NCBI GenBank assembly: GCA_036429605.1
Contig: CM071591.1
Location: forward strand, 248,001-312,000
Direction: 5' to 3'
From: Cladobotryum mycophilum
Lineage: Eukaryota > Ascomycota > Sordariomycetes > Hypocreales > Hypocreaceae
Length of the DNA stretch: 64,000 nucleotides
Shown: positions 21,297 to 32,824 of the stretch, in pieces
Numbering within the stretch: the stretch's first letter is position 1
Layout: each line of letters begins with the position of its first letter
Notes under the pieces: generated by a model
Database searches by the model: none
Told to the model about the DNA's origin: nothing
Seen by the model: only the letters and a program-made list of their open reading frames with translations
Made by a program: the position numbers and the translations under genes

Positions 21297-23195
21297 CTCG
21301 TGATGTCGCAGAGCTGAATTGCGATGGCTACTGTTCTCTCGCCGTTTCGTATAGTCGTTGTCGTAAGCGATCGATATCGATGGGTAGGTAGGTAAAATAA
21401 GGTAGAGTAGGTATTTTGACGTGACTGTCCAGCGGGCGGGGACAGTAATAATGGACCCTACATGCAGTGGAGGGGCATATCGCGAAATGGCACTCTAAAT
21501 ATGCGTTGCGCTACCAGCCAGGTAGGGGTGCGAAATGGTGACTCTGCCGTGAAACCTCCACACCAGCGCCCGCAATTTATTTGTATAGACTTGAGCGCGT
21601 TCGTAATGCGATGACGAGATTAAAATAGAAAAATAGGGCCCGGTTGCCGCATGTGAGGGATTTTGCAATGTCACGGTGCAGGTGGAGGAGTAGGATCCAA
21701 GATGACGATGACGATGATGATGACGAGAAGAGAGATGGAGGAGGAAGAAGAAGGAAAGAGAGAAAAGGAAAAGTAGGGAGAAAGGAAGGGAGGAGGCAAA
21801 ACAAGGGTAGCAGAGGAGGGATGCAAGTAAAAGAGTTGGTACTTTTTAGATTGTCGAATCAAGTTTGTCGCGAGAGAGAGAATGTGTTGAGTGTGCTGTG
21901 TTGGCATGGCAGAAGAGAAGCAAGGGAGTAGGAAGTGACAGCGACGAGAGACAAAATGGAAGGCAAACAAAGTGAGCTCATTTGGTCACGAGCCAGTGGC
22001 CACCCATTCTGCAACCCGATGGAACGGATCAATATTCAAAATATTTGTATTGCACGACATGTTGTGTTTATTATTTAATTAAGTAAATAAGTAATTAATT
22101 AATTACTGACTACTCATAAATACATGGCATCTCAATCAAGACGAGTCCAGATCTATTTACTTCCATGGATACCATACCTACCTGTATTACCGCATACTAC
22201 ATTACAGGTACCACAGTATCGAGGTATGATGGCTGGACGGTCGTCATGGATGATGCATCTGCCAACTGTCGGTAACTGTAGCTGCAGCTTTAATTGATTG
22301 GCATGGATGTCATTGATGCATGTGCTTCGCTGGCTGGGTTCGTGTCTCTGACCTAAAATCTGCGTGTCTCGTTTCAATGTAGCGGCCAAACACCCCCCAG
22401 CTTTTTTACAGTGGGTGTCGGGTACATAATAAATCCCATTTTAATCTACAGCGCTGTATCCGCTGTAATAAGCATCCATTCGAATGTCACTGCATGGCTG
22501 ACACATGCATCGCTTACAATATCACGACGGTCTGTTGGTAATCCGAAGCGGGCATGACATCTCTAACATCGCCATGGCTTCCATTCGAACCTCGCTTACA
22601 CTTCAGCTCATATCTGTCATACATAAAGTACATCCAATGTCCTCCCCCTCGCATCCCTTGCATCAATACTCCCTGTCCCTGACCGGTACTACCTTAGTTG
22701 GACAACATGACAGGCCTTGGCCCCAAGACTGAGTTCCATGGATGCCTTAGTAATCAACTGATGATTTCATCGTGCAGACGCATGGCGCGAGGACAAATGC
22801 TAGACACCAATCCATCATCGTGAACCTCGAAAATACGGTCAATATACTATGCCTGAGCAACCAGAACGTCGCATTGCCAGCAACAACAATGACGTGCAAA
22901 TCTATAATACATTCAAATCTACCTCCCTCCCCATAATACCCTAATACTCATACAACATAATACAACCCAAGTAGAAATAAGATGATACAGACCCCTGAAT
23001 TCCATCCTTAAAACAAGCATTCCACAAAACTCCATCCCTCGTGAGCTTTCACTGCCTCCGGTGAAAAGCCATATCATGCATGTAATCCAAGCCAAGCCAA
23101 GCCAAGCCAAGCCGTACAGCCGATTTTTAAACGCCCACACACAAAACACACATTAGCATAATTCGTTTTTCTTCCCGCCTCTCCTCTCCTCTCCC
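21297..23195. other. intergenic with low-complexity tracts
   Basis: Promoter side of the TBC gene and 3' side of the SIN scaffold gene. It includes a GATGAC/GAGGAA purine-rich tract at about 21700-21800 that opens spurious frames, TTAATTAA-like AT words near 22070-22105, and a CCAAG array near 23090. No gene recognised. Confidence 0.6.
23087..23112. repeat. CCAAG microsatellite
   Basis: Five consecutive CCAAG/GCCAA units just 3' of the SIN scaffold gene. Confidence 0.85.
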
Positions 23196-26100
23196 TTACG
23201 CAAAACTGTCCTCTGCATGCCATCGACTGCTCTGTGGCTCTTCAGTCTCTTGCTCCATATGCGCCTCTGCTTCTGTCTCTGCCTCGGCTCTGGCCGCTAT
23301 GAGTTCTGGTGTGGCTTCCTTAGGCCGCGGCATTGATTCCGGTTCTGCAACCAGCGTGTCATCCAACTCTGGCACCAGACCCTCGTCGATTAGTGTTTGC
23401 AACAGCGGGTCCCTAGCGAGCACGTCGCTACGTTTTATAAGAAGGCCGTCCAATTTTCGGAGACGCTTGCAACTAGCAACAAAAACGACCTCGTGAAGTC
23501 GCCGCCGTAGCTTCGTAGGCTCATCCAACCGACGAGAAAATGTTGCATCTCTCTCCAAATCCGCCTCGGGTAAAGTAAATGGGTCGTCAGAACAAGTCCG
23601 TTCGGCAGTTACCAACACCTGTACTGGCGGATAAAAGCCTTGCGTGATTGGGTTGTCTCTTAGGTCTAGTTGAGTTAGGTGAGGGAAATCCGTCAATAGC
23701 TCTGTTACCGAGGTGGAGTCCGCAAGCCTGTTCCCTGCTACGAGAAGCTTCTTCATTCGAGGGATGAAACGGAGAGGACCAAGGTTCGATATCGCGTTGA
23801 AGTTGAGATTTAACATCCGGAGATTAGGCATCATTTGTCCCAGTTCCTTGGGCAGCTCTTGCAGTCCACAGTTTGCCAGTTCGAGAAGTTGCAGATTGAG
23901 AAAGTCCGCTCGCGGTTCAAAGGATTTAAGATAGTTCCCTGACAAGAAAAGCTTGCGAACCTCGCATGCACTCGCCAAGAAACCAAGGTCAAGCGGCTCA
24001 ACTCGCTGTTCCCGAAGCGAAAGGCTATCCAGCCTTCTGGCGTGGCGGAAGCCGGACAATTCCTGGATTCGATTTCCATCGACGTGGAGCGACTGCAGAT
24101 TAGGAAGATTTCGAATGTCAAGCGATGTTAGTTCGTTGTCGCTGACATCCAGTTGTCGCAACGTGCGCAGTTGTTTGTTGAACGACAGAACCTGAAGCTG
24201 GTTGCCACCTAGATTCAACTGAGACAAGGAAGAGAGTGCCTCCAATCCTTGAACCGACGTAATTCGATTACCTCCCAAATCAAGTTCGGCCAATCTCTGA
24301 AGTTTCAGTTCAGTGGCATCAAGCTCTTCAATCAAGTTATCCCTTGCTCTCAAAGATAATAGGCCATCATGGGAGTCTAGTCCATCTAGACTTGTCAGAC
24401 GGTTATTGTCTGCCCTGAGACTTCTCAAGTGAACCAAGCCCCTCAGTGCGGAGAGGGTCTTAACCTCGTTGCCGGAAATGTCAACATACTGGAGATTGAA
24501 AAGGTGATCCCAAGATGTCAACTCTGTCAACATATTGTGCGACAGCTTAAGGTGCCTAACACATGAAGGAACGCCATCAAGATGGGCAAGGGCATTATTT
24601 GAAGCGTCCAAAGTAGTCACCTTACCACAGAATTCATCCAACATATGCAAGCTTGTCAGATTCTTATCGTGCAGGTCCAGTTCCGTCATATCCTCCCAGT
24701 ATGGTTCAAACGGCTCGACCTCGGCGAGCTTGTCAACAAGTTCTCTTATTGTCATGGACAGCACCCTTTTTGAGCCATCGCCAGTGGCCATGTGTCGTTG
24801 GCCCAAAACATAGCTCACTTCCAAACCAAATGACTGGTCATGATGACGAAGCGTGAACTCTGAGAGTGGACTCAGAGACAACCTACCAATATGCTGTCCA
24901 ATCAACAGACTGTCCTCGCCGTGGAGGGTCAATGCCTTTCCGGCAGGGGTACGGTTAAGGATAAAGGCGAGACTGGCATCTGGTGACTTGTGGCCCAACC
25001 GACTCTTATCCCCCCAACTACACTGAGCTGATGATCGTTCTCACGGATGATGGGGATTTCGACAGTGCTCTCTTCGTCCTGTTCATCAATGCGCGACACA
25101 GGTCTGGGAATGAATGAACGGTGCACAGAGCCATAGGCGGGTGTGCCCCGGCCCCGCGATGACGCCTGATTCATATTTCTTGACGTAGGCTGCACAGGTG
25201 AGGATCGCATAGGTGAATCAGCCGATAATATAGAGACATTCTTCATAGCCTCACTAATATCCGGATCATCTTCTAGACTGTCCAAATCCTCCGGAAGCAT
25301 ATCTTGAATAAATGATGCGACTGGGGAGGAGAATGTAATAGTCAAGTTTCGGCGTCGCACAGTGGACGTTGGGTTGCTGATCTTGTCTTCTTGAAATTCC
25401 AAGTTGTGTTCCGCCTCATCGTTGACGGTTGCAGCATGGCCCAAAGATCGATCGAGTTTCTTCAATTCGCCCACCGCTCGGGTTGCCATGCCCGAATCGC
25501 GTGCTTGATCAGTGCAATCTTCATGCAACTGAGCAAAGGATGGATTCTCAAATGAGGCATCGGCTTTATCATCATCATCATCATCATCATCGTCGTTGTC
25601 TTCATTCTTTAGCTTCAATTGCTGGAGCTCTTTTGTCTCATCCACAGTCAAGTCAGGAATGCTGGCAAATGGATCATCCTCACTATCATCAGAGGGACCT
25701 TCGGTAGACGAAGATTCCTGCCGCTGCTCTTTCTTCTTGATCCAAATATTGTTCCGTTTGTCCAGGTACATGCCCCCTATACGATCAGGAATCAGATGTG
25801 AAACGCTCTCAGGCATGATAATTCGCCGTGATTCTGATCCCCGAGAAGATCCAGAGGGGAACGCACCAGACATCGACCGACCAGCGGAGCTGTTGTAGAA
25901 GTCGCGAATGGGGCTAGCCAATTCATCCAGTGAGGATGCTTTTGTGGAGAGGCGAATGTTCGCGATATCGCTGATGACGTCACCCTCTGTAATGAAGGGA
26001 GCATCAGATCGACTACGGCTAGATTCCTCAATCATCCGTTCAACTTCTTGAGCTGCACGAATGGCATCCTTTGCCAAACCCATAGAACGCACAGATGAAG

Positions 26101-28630
26101 AGATGATGTCGCCCATATCGCTCAATTCCTGGTACTTCTTGAGCCGATTGAGAAGCTCGGGGTCTTCTTGGCGCTGTGGAAACCAAGATACAAACTTTCC
26201 TTCTCTGCTTGGAGGTCGAGACAATGGCTCGTTGGTCGAGTCATCAGAAACATCGTCAACAGCTTCCGCTAGACCTGAAAGACCCGTCTCGCCTTCCGAT
26301 TCTAGAAGGCTCGCCAAACCAGGTTGGCTAACCTGACTGCGAATCATGGCCATAATCTGAGCAGCCTGATCGACAAAATCTTGCGTCCGAATGGAAGGTT
26401 TCCTGGTTGTTTCAGCAGACTGTTGAACTGACATATGGGTGTCATTGTGTGCCGACTTGATGGGGGATCCATTTAGCCGCCCTTGAGAGGATTTGTAAAA
26501 CATTTCCGAGGCGGGGTGCTGTTCACGTTGAAGCGATGATCTCTGACTAGGAGTCGGGGTTCGTGGTCGCATAATTGACCTCCTACCCAAGACTGGTGCA
26601 TCCATCGGGCGAAATAGGTGGAGGTTTTTGCCACCATTTTCCAGAATGTATTGGATCTTTTTATGCGCAGAATCAACACCGGCTAGTCTATTCTCATTAC
26701 CAAAGGCAATATCTGAACGATGCAATGTGCGCCGGCGTTTTGGTGTTGGATCCTTTGAGGGGGAGGTTCTTGGCCGTTTGTCGGATCCGTTATCACGTTT
26801 ACCACCTATGTCGGATGCTCCAGATGGAGGGCTAAGATCCACGCCATTAAGCGCAGCAAGAATACCAGGCTTACGTCGCCTCCTGCGGATCTGTAATTCA
26901 GGCTCTTGATCAGGCGAAAGGTCACGAGAAGGAAGTTCGAAGAGGGCACTTGGAGTCAAAGGCGATCGTGGGGAAATATTCTCCTTTCCAAGATATCCTG
27001 ATTCGTCATAGATCTCGTATGATAAATCGCCTGAAAACTCAAATCCTTCCAATTGGCCAGCACCAAACTGGCTGATGCTTCTTGGTTGTGATCGTGGTGC
27101 TTGCTGGGGATGTTGGCCATTTATCTCATCTTCCCTTGCCGGGTCAGACGATTGGCTTGATGTTCGGCCAGACATTGTCTCCTCAAACTGGCTGATGCGG
27201 CGAAGCAAGGTTTGGTTGGTAAAAGTATCGTATGGTCCAAAGAGCTTTAGAGGACTGCCGGCTGACTGTTCGTTGAATGTTTCTTCAACTAGGCGCTTTT
27301 CCGGACTCGGAAAGGGGGCTCGGGGCAAGAATGCGGGACTGTCAACCTCATATGGATTCGTTCGCTCCGACCTAACGGTTGGGAACTGCTTGGGGGTACT
27401 GGCTTGGAGAGACTCTTCAGGCAACATTTCTGAAGAGTCTGCGCCCATTTCAGAGCTCAAGACACGGTTGCGGAATGATCCCTCGTCCGATCTCCCTCCT
27501 CGCCTGAAATTGACAAATCCACCATTGCGTGCGTACTCTTCCGAAGTCTCAACAGTGGCAGATTGCTCGTTTGTATGGTTATCAGCGTCAGGTTGGGGAT
27601 CAGCCTGTGGGTCCAGGACCATCTGACTGAGTCGCAATCGCTCAAGTCGTTGACGAAGTTGATCTGCCGGCATTTCGAGTGGAGCGAAATCGAGTTTACC
27701 GTCTTCGTCATTGTGCTTTCCCAGCAGAATAAGACTAAAATCCTCGTTTCGAGTATCACCAAACCCACTGATTCTTCTCGAAACAGTGTTCGCGCCAGTA
27801 GGCACGCTCAAGCAACTTGAGTCGTGGAAAATGCCGTCTTGCTCTTGTTCGGCAGAGTTGGGGTTTCGTCGTACGCTGCCGTCGCTGATGATAGATGCAT
27901 TGAACGAGTCATCAACATTCAATTTGTATCTTACTTGCCGCTGTGGTCTTCTGGGACTGGGACTCGGTGTAACTTCAGCAGGGTGATCGGCTTCCTCGTC
28001 ATCTTCAAGGTTGAGTAATTCTTCAAGCTCAGCATTCATTTGCATGTTGCCGCCTAATGGAGGGCTGGAAGCCATTGTGAAATCATATGGCTGTGGTGTG
28101 TGATCAAATCCATCTCTCTCATTGCCTGCTTGTGGTGGCTTAAACATGTCTTGTAGCCCAGTTGCTGCTGAACAAAAGAGATCTCGATGTTCGCCGTATT
28201 GAATGTCGCCATAAATTAGACGTCGCTTCCATTCCGGAGTTTCCGCCCTGTCGCCTGATGATGGTGATCGCTGTTGTACTGTATTATGCACCACTGAGCC
28301 ACTTGATCCACCAGAAACGGTTCGATTCGCGATTCCGCTTCGGGATGCTTTTCCCTCCTTTGAAAGTTTGGCGGCCAGCCGTTGCCGTGCGATGTTGATT
28401 TCGTTGGTGCTTCTTTCAACCAGGATACTGGTGCTGGTATCGTGAGTGGGAGGCTTGTGCCCTGGGCCTTGCGACCTACGCGGAATTCGACTTGGGGGGA
28501 ATGGCGATGCCACTGGTGATGTTTCAGGCTGTTTCGTCGACTTCAAGGGAGGCAATTGCGCGGCTGACGTATCCGAGGCGGCCTGGGAGATCCAGTCCTC
28601 GGATAGGGAATCCAACCAAGCATGCTCCAT
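23196..28630 (-). CDS. septation-initiation-network scaffold, Cdc11/SnaD/Nud1-like (one frame break)
   Basis: Large spindle-pole-body scaffold of about 1811 aa. The N-terminal half is disordered. It contains the hallmark near residues 133-166, WKRRLIYGDIQYGEHRDLF and then GLQDMFKPP, shared by filamentous-fungal Cdc11/SnaD proteins. A poly-Asp tract lies at plus 25565-25600. The C-terminal part begins SPDASLAFILNRTPAGKALTL and carries about a dozen LRRs (about residues 1310-1660; LDLHDKNLTSL, LDVSDNELTSL, LNLNFNAISNL). The two halves are in different frames. The switch is at a G6 run (CCCCCC, plus 25010-25015), where a seventh G gives one uninterrupted frame of exactly 1812 codons. Family role: anchors the SIN kinase cascade at the SPB to trigger septum formation. 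No intron seen. Confidence 0.88.
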
Positions 28631-29485
28631 GGCTAGGCCAGGAGGAGTGACAGAAGCGACAGGTCAAAATATTAACGTCCCGCCATGCAGTAAACGGTTA
28701 TGAAACGGTGTTGTATAATATTTGTGCGGGGTGACGTCGTTTTCGATTCTAAGGGAGGGTTCGTGGATTAGGGATGGTCGTGATCAAGGCTCCGAATGCT
28801 TCTTGGCGTCGGAGGACATGCAGAATGCATACGAGATAGTTGTGTCCAATGCTTGATATGAGTACTGAAAGGAAACTGCAAAACAAATAACGTCAATCCC
28901 ACACGAGTTGATGATGCGCGTTTGCGCGGCTGGTAGCCCTTCATGCAAGGATAAACAAAGCAGGGATTAGGATTGGATTTTGATGGTTGCTGTGCCAACT
29001 CGCTGGAGCATTTGGCCCCACCTAACGTTCCAGAATCTCGCCTGTTCCCCACGGGAATCTCAATTCATGCAGCCATTTATAGATTGACCTTGGAAATGCT
29101 CCATATTATCTATAAGATACCGTTTGAATATCGTTTTGATTGAATCTAGTTCTCTTGTGTGTGTGTGTGCACATTGTGATTTCTAGCACCCAGCCTGCGT
29201 CTGATATTCTCTATAGAGTTATTAGGGCATTAGTTCACTCTACGCGAGGTCACGTGTGCACGCGAAACCGCGTCGCGCTGGGATCTGAGCTTGGCGCCTG
29301 AACCTTCGGCCCCCGGCGGCTGTTGCTCCGGACCTTCAGATCAAACAGTAACGATACGTACAGGCAGCAATCCGTATGCACACAGTGCTACCCCTCAACA
29401 GATCCCCCTTGGGCTCGGGCTGCTTCATGTAATGCCATCTGGCTGATAAGGCAGCTTCGATATAGCATCTCCCAAGTTTGCCGCG
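28631..29485. other. divergent promoter region
   Basis: Between the leftward SIN scaffold gene and the rightward SPW-motif gene. Contains a (GT)n tract at 29157-29170. No gene seen. Confidence 0.6.
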
Positions 29486-32400
29486 ATGGCAATGATCAAC
29501 GTGAATGAGTCGTCATCAAGCGACATAGCAACGAGAACAGAAGGGGGTGATGCCATTTACTGTGAGGCAAGCTGTCAACCAGAGGATGTTTTCTACCAGG
29601 GCTCTGAGGACGAAGACTATGAAGACACAAACACTCGACGACAAAGATACGAAGCCGCCGGCAAACGATTTCTGAATGGCAATGTACCCCTACTTCTTTC
29701 AGCCACCCTGCGTGGACCCTTTGACCAAGAGTCAGGCTGGGTAAATCCATGGCGATCAAAAAACCGGACCCCGAATACTTCACCGGCAGCCACGACCTCT
29801 GTTCCCTCGGTCGAACCCCAAAGCATTGCCAACCATCGCTCCCCACCACTCGATTCTGAGCAAGCCGCCGAAACGCATCTCCCCAGTCCAGAAAGCCTTA
29901 AGCAGGCTCCTTACACAGAAGTGCACCCCTTTCTCAAGCAAAGAGAATTGGCCCTTGTGCAGAAGTGGAGGAAAACGATCGCACCATCGTCCCCGGCAGA
30001 GATTGCTGTTCAGACAGCTGAATCACGAGTAGGAGCTTCTCATAAGAAGAGAAAGATGGATGATTCCAGTTGGCTAAAGAGCGATACCATCAAGAAGAGA
30101 AGAATAGGGTCAATTAGTTGCGATGGAGAGCACAGCACAGTGTCACGAAGAAGCCGGACTCTACCGTTGGATCTGAATAGGGGCAGTCCCAAGCGTGTGC
30201 CGAGCATACATGGATCCTTCAATAGCCTACCTGAATTTTTGAGACCCCCTACTGAAGGCGACAAGGCACAAGCAGATGCTGGAGAAAGAGATGGCGACGA
30301 TGAACTCAACACCATATCGGCAACATCGTTTCAGAGCGCCTCAGCCTCGCCCTCTAGAAGATTGTCGCCCAAACGAAAGTTTGGCCAGGCTACAGGTTAT
30401 CACTCCAAGCTTTCTGACGACGAGCTTAGCCCAACCAAAAGAGCAGCTGCGACATTATCATCACCTGTTTCACAAAAAGGCAAAGCTCAGACCTGTCGCA
30501 ACCGGATGAAGGCAAGTCGTGCCGCGCCAAACGTTGAATTACCAAATCATATCGCAAGGGAGCGTAGCTCATCTCCCCTATCCAATGTTGGGTCGAGTAG
30601 ACTAAGTCTTTCCGACGTTGACATGATGGATGCACAGGGAGCACTTAGTGAGGAAGACAGAGTTCTTGAGACACAAGAAGACAATAGTTTTGCTTACAAG
30701 GTGATTCGACCAAAACCACCTAGCATCACCAAAACCGACGGCGAAGCAGGGTCCACTAACCATGACACTGATGAGTCAGACGAAACTGGATCAACAGGGA
30801 GCTCATCTCCTGAAGAGGGCGAGAGTGGCTGCGAGACGAATATTCAAGATGATACGACTCCATCTGTCCTGCAGACGCGGGGGACTGTCAATGTCCTAGA
30901 AACGAACCTTCATTCGTCTGACACTGCAAAGGGCGATGATTATACTTCAGATCAGAATACGACGGATGTAAAAAACATTGCCAGTGATGAACCTGAGCTT
31001 CAAATCAGAGTCGAGAGTAAAGAGGGTGAAACTATAAATGAAGAAGGTAGAGACAACCTGACTGAAGATGAAGCAGAATTGGTGTCTCAACAGCTCAACA
31101 TTGCAACTAAAGCAATAAATGAGCAAGCCCCGGCTTGCTATAGCAGTCAAATTTCTCTCGTTGAGCGACCGGCTTTACGAAAGCAGGAAACAGATTGTCC
31201 CGCGGACCATAGTGCTAGCCAGCCAGACTTGGTTGGACGCGCTGTGCCATCTGAATCTCAACGCACAAGCAGGTCTGAGCCCGTGAATGCAATGGAATAT
31301 CGAGATCTTTCTACAGAACAACAAACGCCTTCTCAAGAAAAAGAATTGACTGGATTCTCTTTGAGAAGCATTCTTACTCGTTGTGTCACGCCTCTTCGCA
31401 GGCTTTCGGGCTTAAGCGTACAACCAAGTTTTCAGCCACAGTCCAGCGTCAACACAAGAGCGTGTGATACTGAATTGGTCGAAAGCGCATGCGACAATGA
31501 GGCGCAAGGAGAAGGCGATGCCAAACCATCACATCACGAATCAAAAGAGGAGGCCAAGAACACAGATGCCGAGAGCGGACCCCAGCCGTTAGTCGAAAGT
31601 GTAAACAAAGAATGTTCTCAGTCACCGTCTAGTCACAGCCTACAGTCTACGGGCTCGTCATCAGTTGTCCCATCTGGTTCCACGACAGCAGAATTAGATT
31701 TGAACCATAGCCTAGCGCCAGAAACCCCTCAAAAGATCACAACAATTTCGCAGCAGAGCCCTTGGGTTGGACCTTTGTCTTCCCAGCATGCTCAGATGGT
31801 GGACAATGCTACGCCCGGATACGATATTCGGAAAAATGAGAATGAGAGTGCGGCTGCGGCTGCTGCCCCTGCGGTACCGATGGAAGCTCAAAGTCCTTGG
31901 GTCAGCGGTGCAAAGAGTCCCTTTATCCTCAAGAGTCGATCTCTCGAGGCTCCTGACATTGCGGATGCGTCACGACCATCAGGAGAAACTGCAGTGGGCA
32001 CAGTGGAATCATCATCTGCTGGGGTTGCAAGCAAACCCCAACCTCTAACACAAGCAGAATCTATGCGGCCATCCACACCTGAACCACAGTTCTCCGTCAC
32101 AGCTTTTGCCTCATTCATGACGCCATCGCCTGAACGTCGTTTCCGACACCTAAAGAGAGAACCAGGCTCTCAACTTCCTAGCACTCGGAAAATTCTAGCG
32201 TCCGTCATGAAAAATCCATGGAGGAACACTACATCTAGCAAGCGTGTCTCGTGGGCCGAATTTCAGCCTGAGCAAGAGAGCCCTTGTCGGGCAAATCAAT
32301 CATCAAGCCGCAGCCTTTTACTATCGACAATGCACAAGAAAGTACGTTCGGGTTCCCCACCACCCACAACACCCCTTTCAAAAATGTCAATATCAGATGA

Positions 32401-32824
32401 TATGAGATTTCGTGGGCACTTTACAGCTATAGCAAATCGGTCAGGTCAGATCGTACAGCGCCTTTTGCCGACTACATCACAGCAAATACTCTATAGCCCT
32501 GAGCCACAAGCGATGGCTGAGAAGTTCTTAGCAGCCGACGACGTAGCAATGCCAGAGCCTTTGGACACAACGACGTTGGAAGAGACCGAAGTGCCAGTGG
32601 AACCAGAGGAGCAGGAGGAACAGGAAGAAGCAGTTGACCCAGTCGATTCAACCGACCCAGCTGACGACACGCAAGATCCGATGGACATTGTCGAAGACAT
32701 ATTCAACGAAATGGGAGATTTCCTACAGACTTTTGATGTCGATGCTGAGCTTGATGAGGCACGGAAATCCGATAAGCCGGGGGGCACTCTGGGGCTAGGG
32801 ATTGAAGCACAGAGTCCCTGGTGA
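29486..32824 (+). CDS. large disordered S/T-P-rich protein, function unknown, with QSPW motifs
   Basis: Intronless protein of 1112 aa, conserved in appearance only at a few blocks. The N-terminal block near residues 50-95 is RRQRYEAAGKRFLNG, followed by LRGPF and SGWVNPWRSK. A C-terminal block MKNPWRNT with KRVSWAEFQPEQ lies near 909-930. Similar filamentous-fungal proteins are sometimes labelled protamine-like, but I do not trust that name. The motif QSPW occurs three times: 757-760, 802-805, and as the last four residues 1109-1112. Many SP/TP sites and basic KKRK clusters suggest a nuclear, cyclin-dependent-kinase-regulated protein (inference). An acidic stretch (about 1030-1065) precedes the C-terminus. 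It starts at MAMI; an internal second Met is two codons later. Confidence 0.8.
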   Translation: MAMINVNESSSSDIATRTEGGDAIYCEASCQPEDVFYQGSEDEDYEDTNTRRQRYEAAGKRFLNGNVPLLLSATLRGPFDQESGWVNPWRSKNRTPNTSPAATTSVPSVEPQSIANHRSPPLDSEQAAETHLPSPESLKQAPYTEVHPFLKQRELALVQKWRKTIAPSSPAEIAVQTAESRVGASHKKRKMDDSSWLKSDTIKKRRIGSISCDGEHSTVSRRSRTLPLDLNRGSPKRVPSIHGSFNSLPEFLRPPTEGDKAQADAGERDGDDELNTISATSFQSASASPSRRLSPKRKFGQATGYHSKLSDDELSPTKRAAATLSSPVSQKGKAQTCRNRMKASRAAPNVELPNHIARERSSSPLSNVGSSRLSLSDVDMMDAQGALSEEDRVLETQEDNSFAYKVIRPKPPSITKTDGEAGSTNHDTDESDETGSTGSSSPEEGESGCETNIQDDTTPSVLQTRGTVNVLETNLHSSDTAKGDDYTSDQNTTDVKNIASDEPELQIRVESKEGETINEEGRDNLTEDEAELVSQQLNIATKAINEQAPACYSSQISLVERPALRKQETDCPADHSASQPDLVGRAVPSESQRTSRSEPVNAMEYRDLSTEQQTPSQEKELTGFSLRSILTRCVTPLRRLSGLSVQPSFQPQSSVNTRACDTELVESACDNEAQGEGDAKPSHHESKEEAKNTDAESGPQPLVESVNKECSQSPSSHSLQSTGSSSVVPSGSTTAELDLNHSLAPETPQKITTISQQSPWVGPLSSQHAQMVDNATPGYDIRKNENESAAAAAAPAVPMEAQSPWVSGAKSPFILKSRSLEAPDIADASRPSGETAVGTVESSSAGVASKPQPLTQAESMRPSTPEPQFSVTAFASFMTPSPERRFRHLKREPGSQLPSTRKILASVMKNPWRNTTSSKRVSWAEFQPEQESPCRANQSSSRSLLLSTMHKKVRSGSPPPTTPLSKMSISDDMRFRGHFTAIANRSGQIVQRLLPTTSQQILYSPEPQAMAEKFLAADDVAMPEPLDTTTLEETEVPVEPEEQEEQEEAVDPVDSTDPADDTQDPMDIVEDIFNEMGDFLQTFDVDAELDEARKSDKPGGTLGLGIEAQSPW

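Noticed and set aside
21577..21970. Open frames on both strands (75-99 codons).
   Set aside because: They come from a purine-rich GATGAC/GAGGAA tract; the translations are low complexity with no motif.
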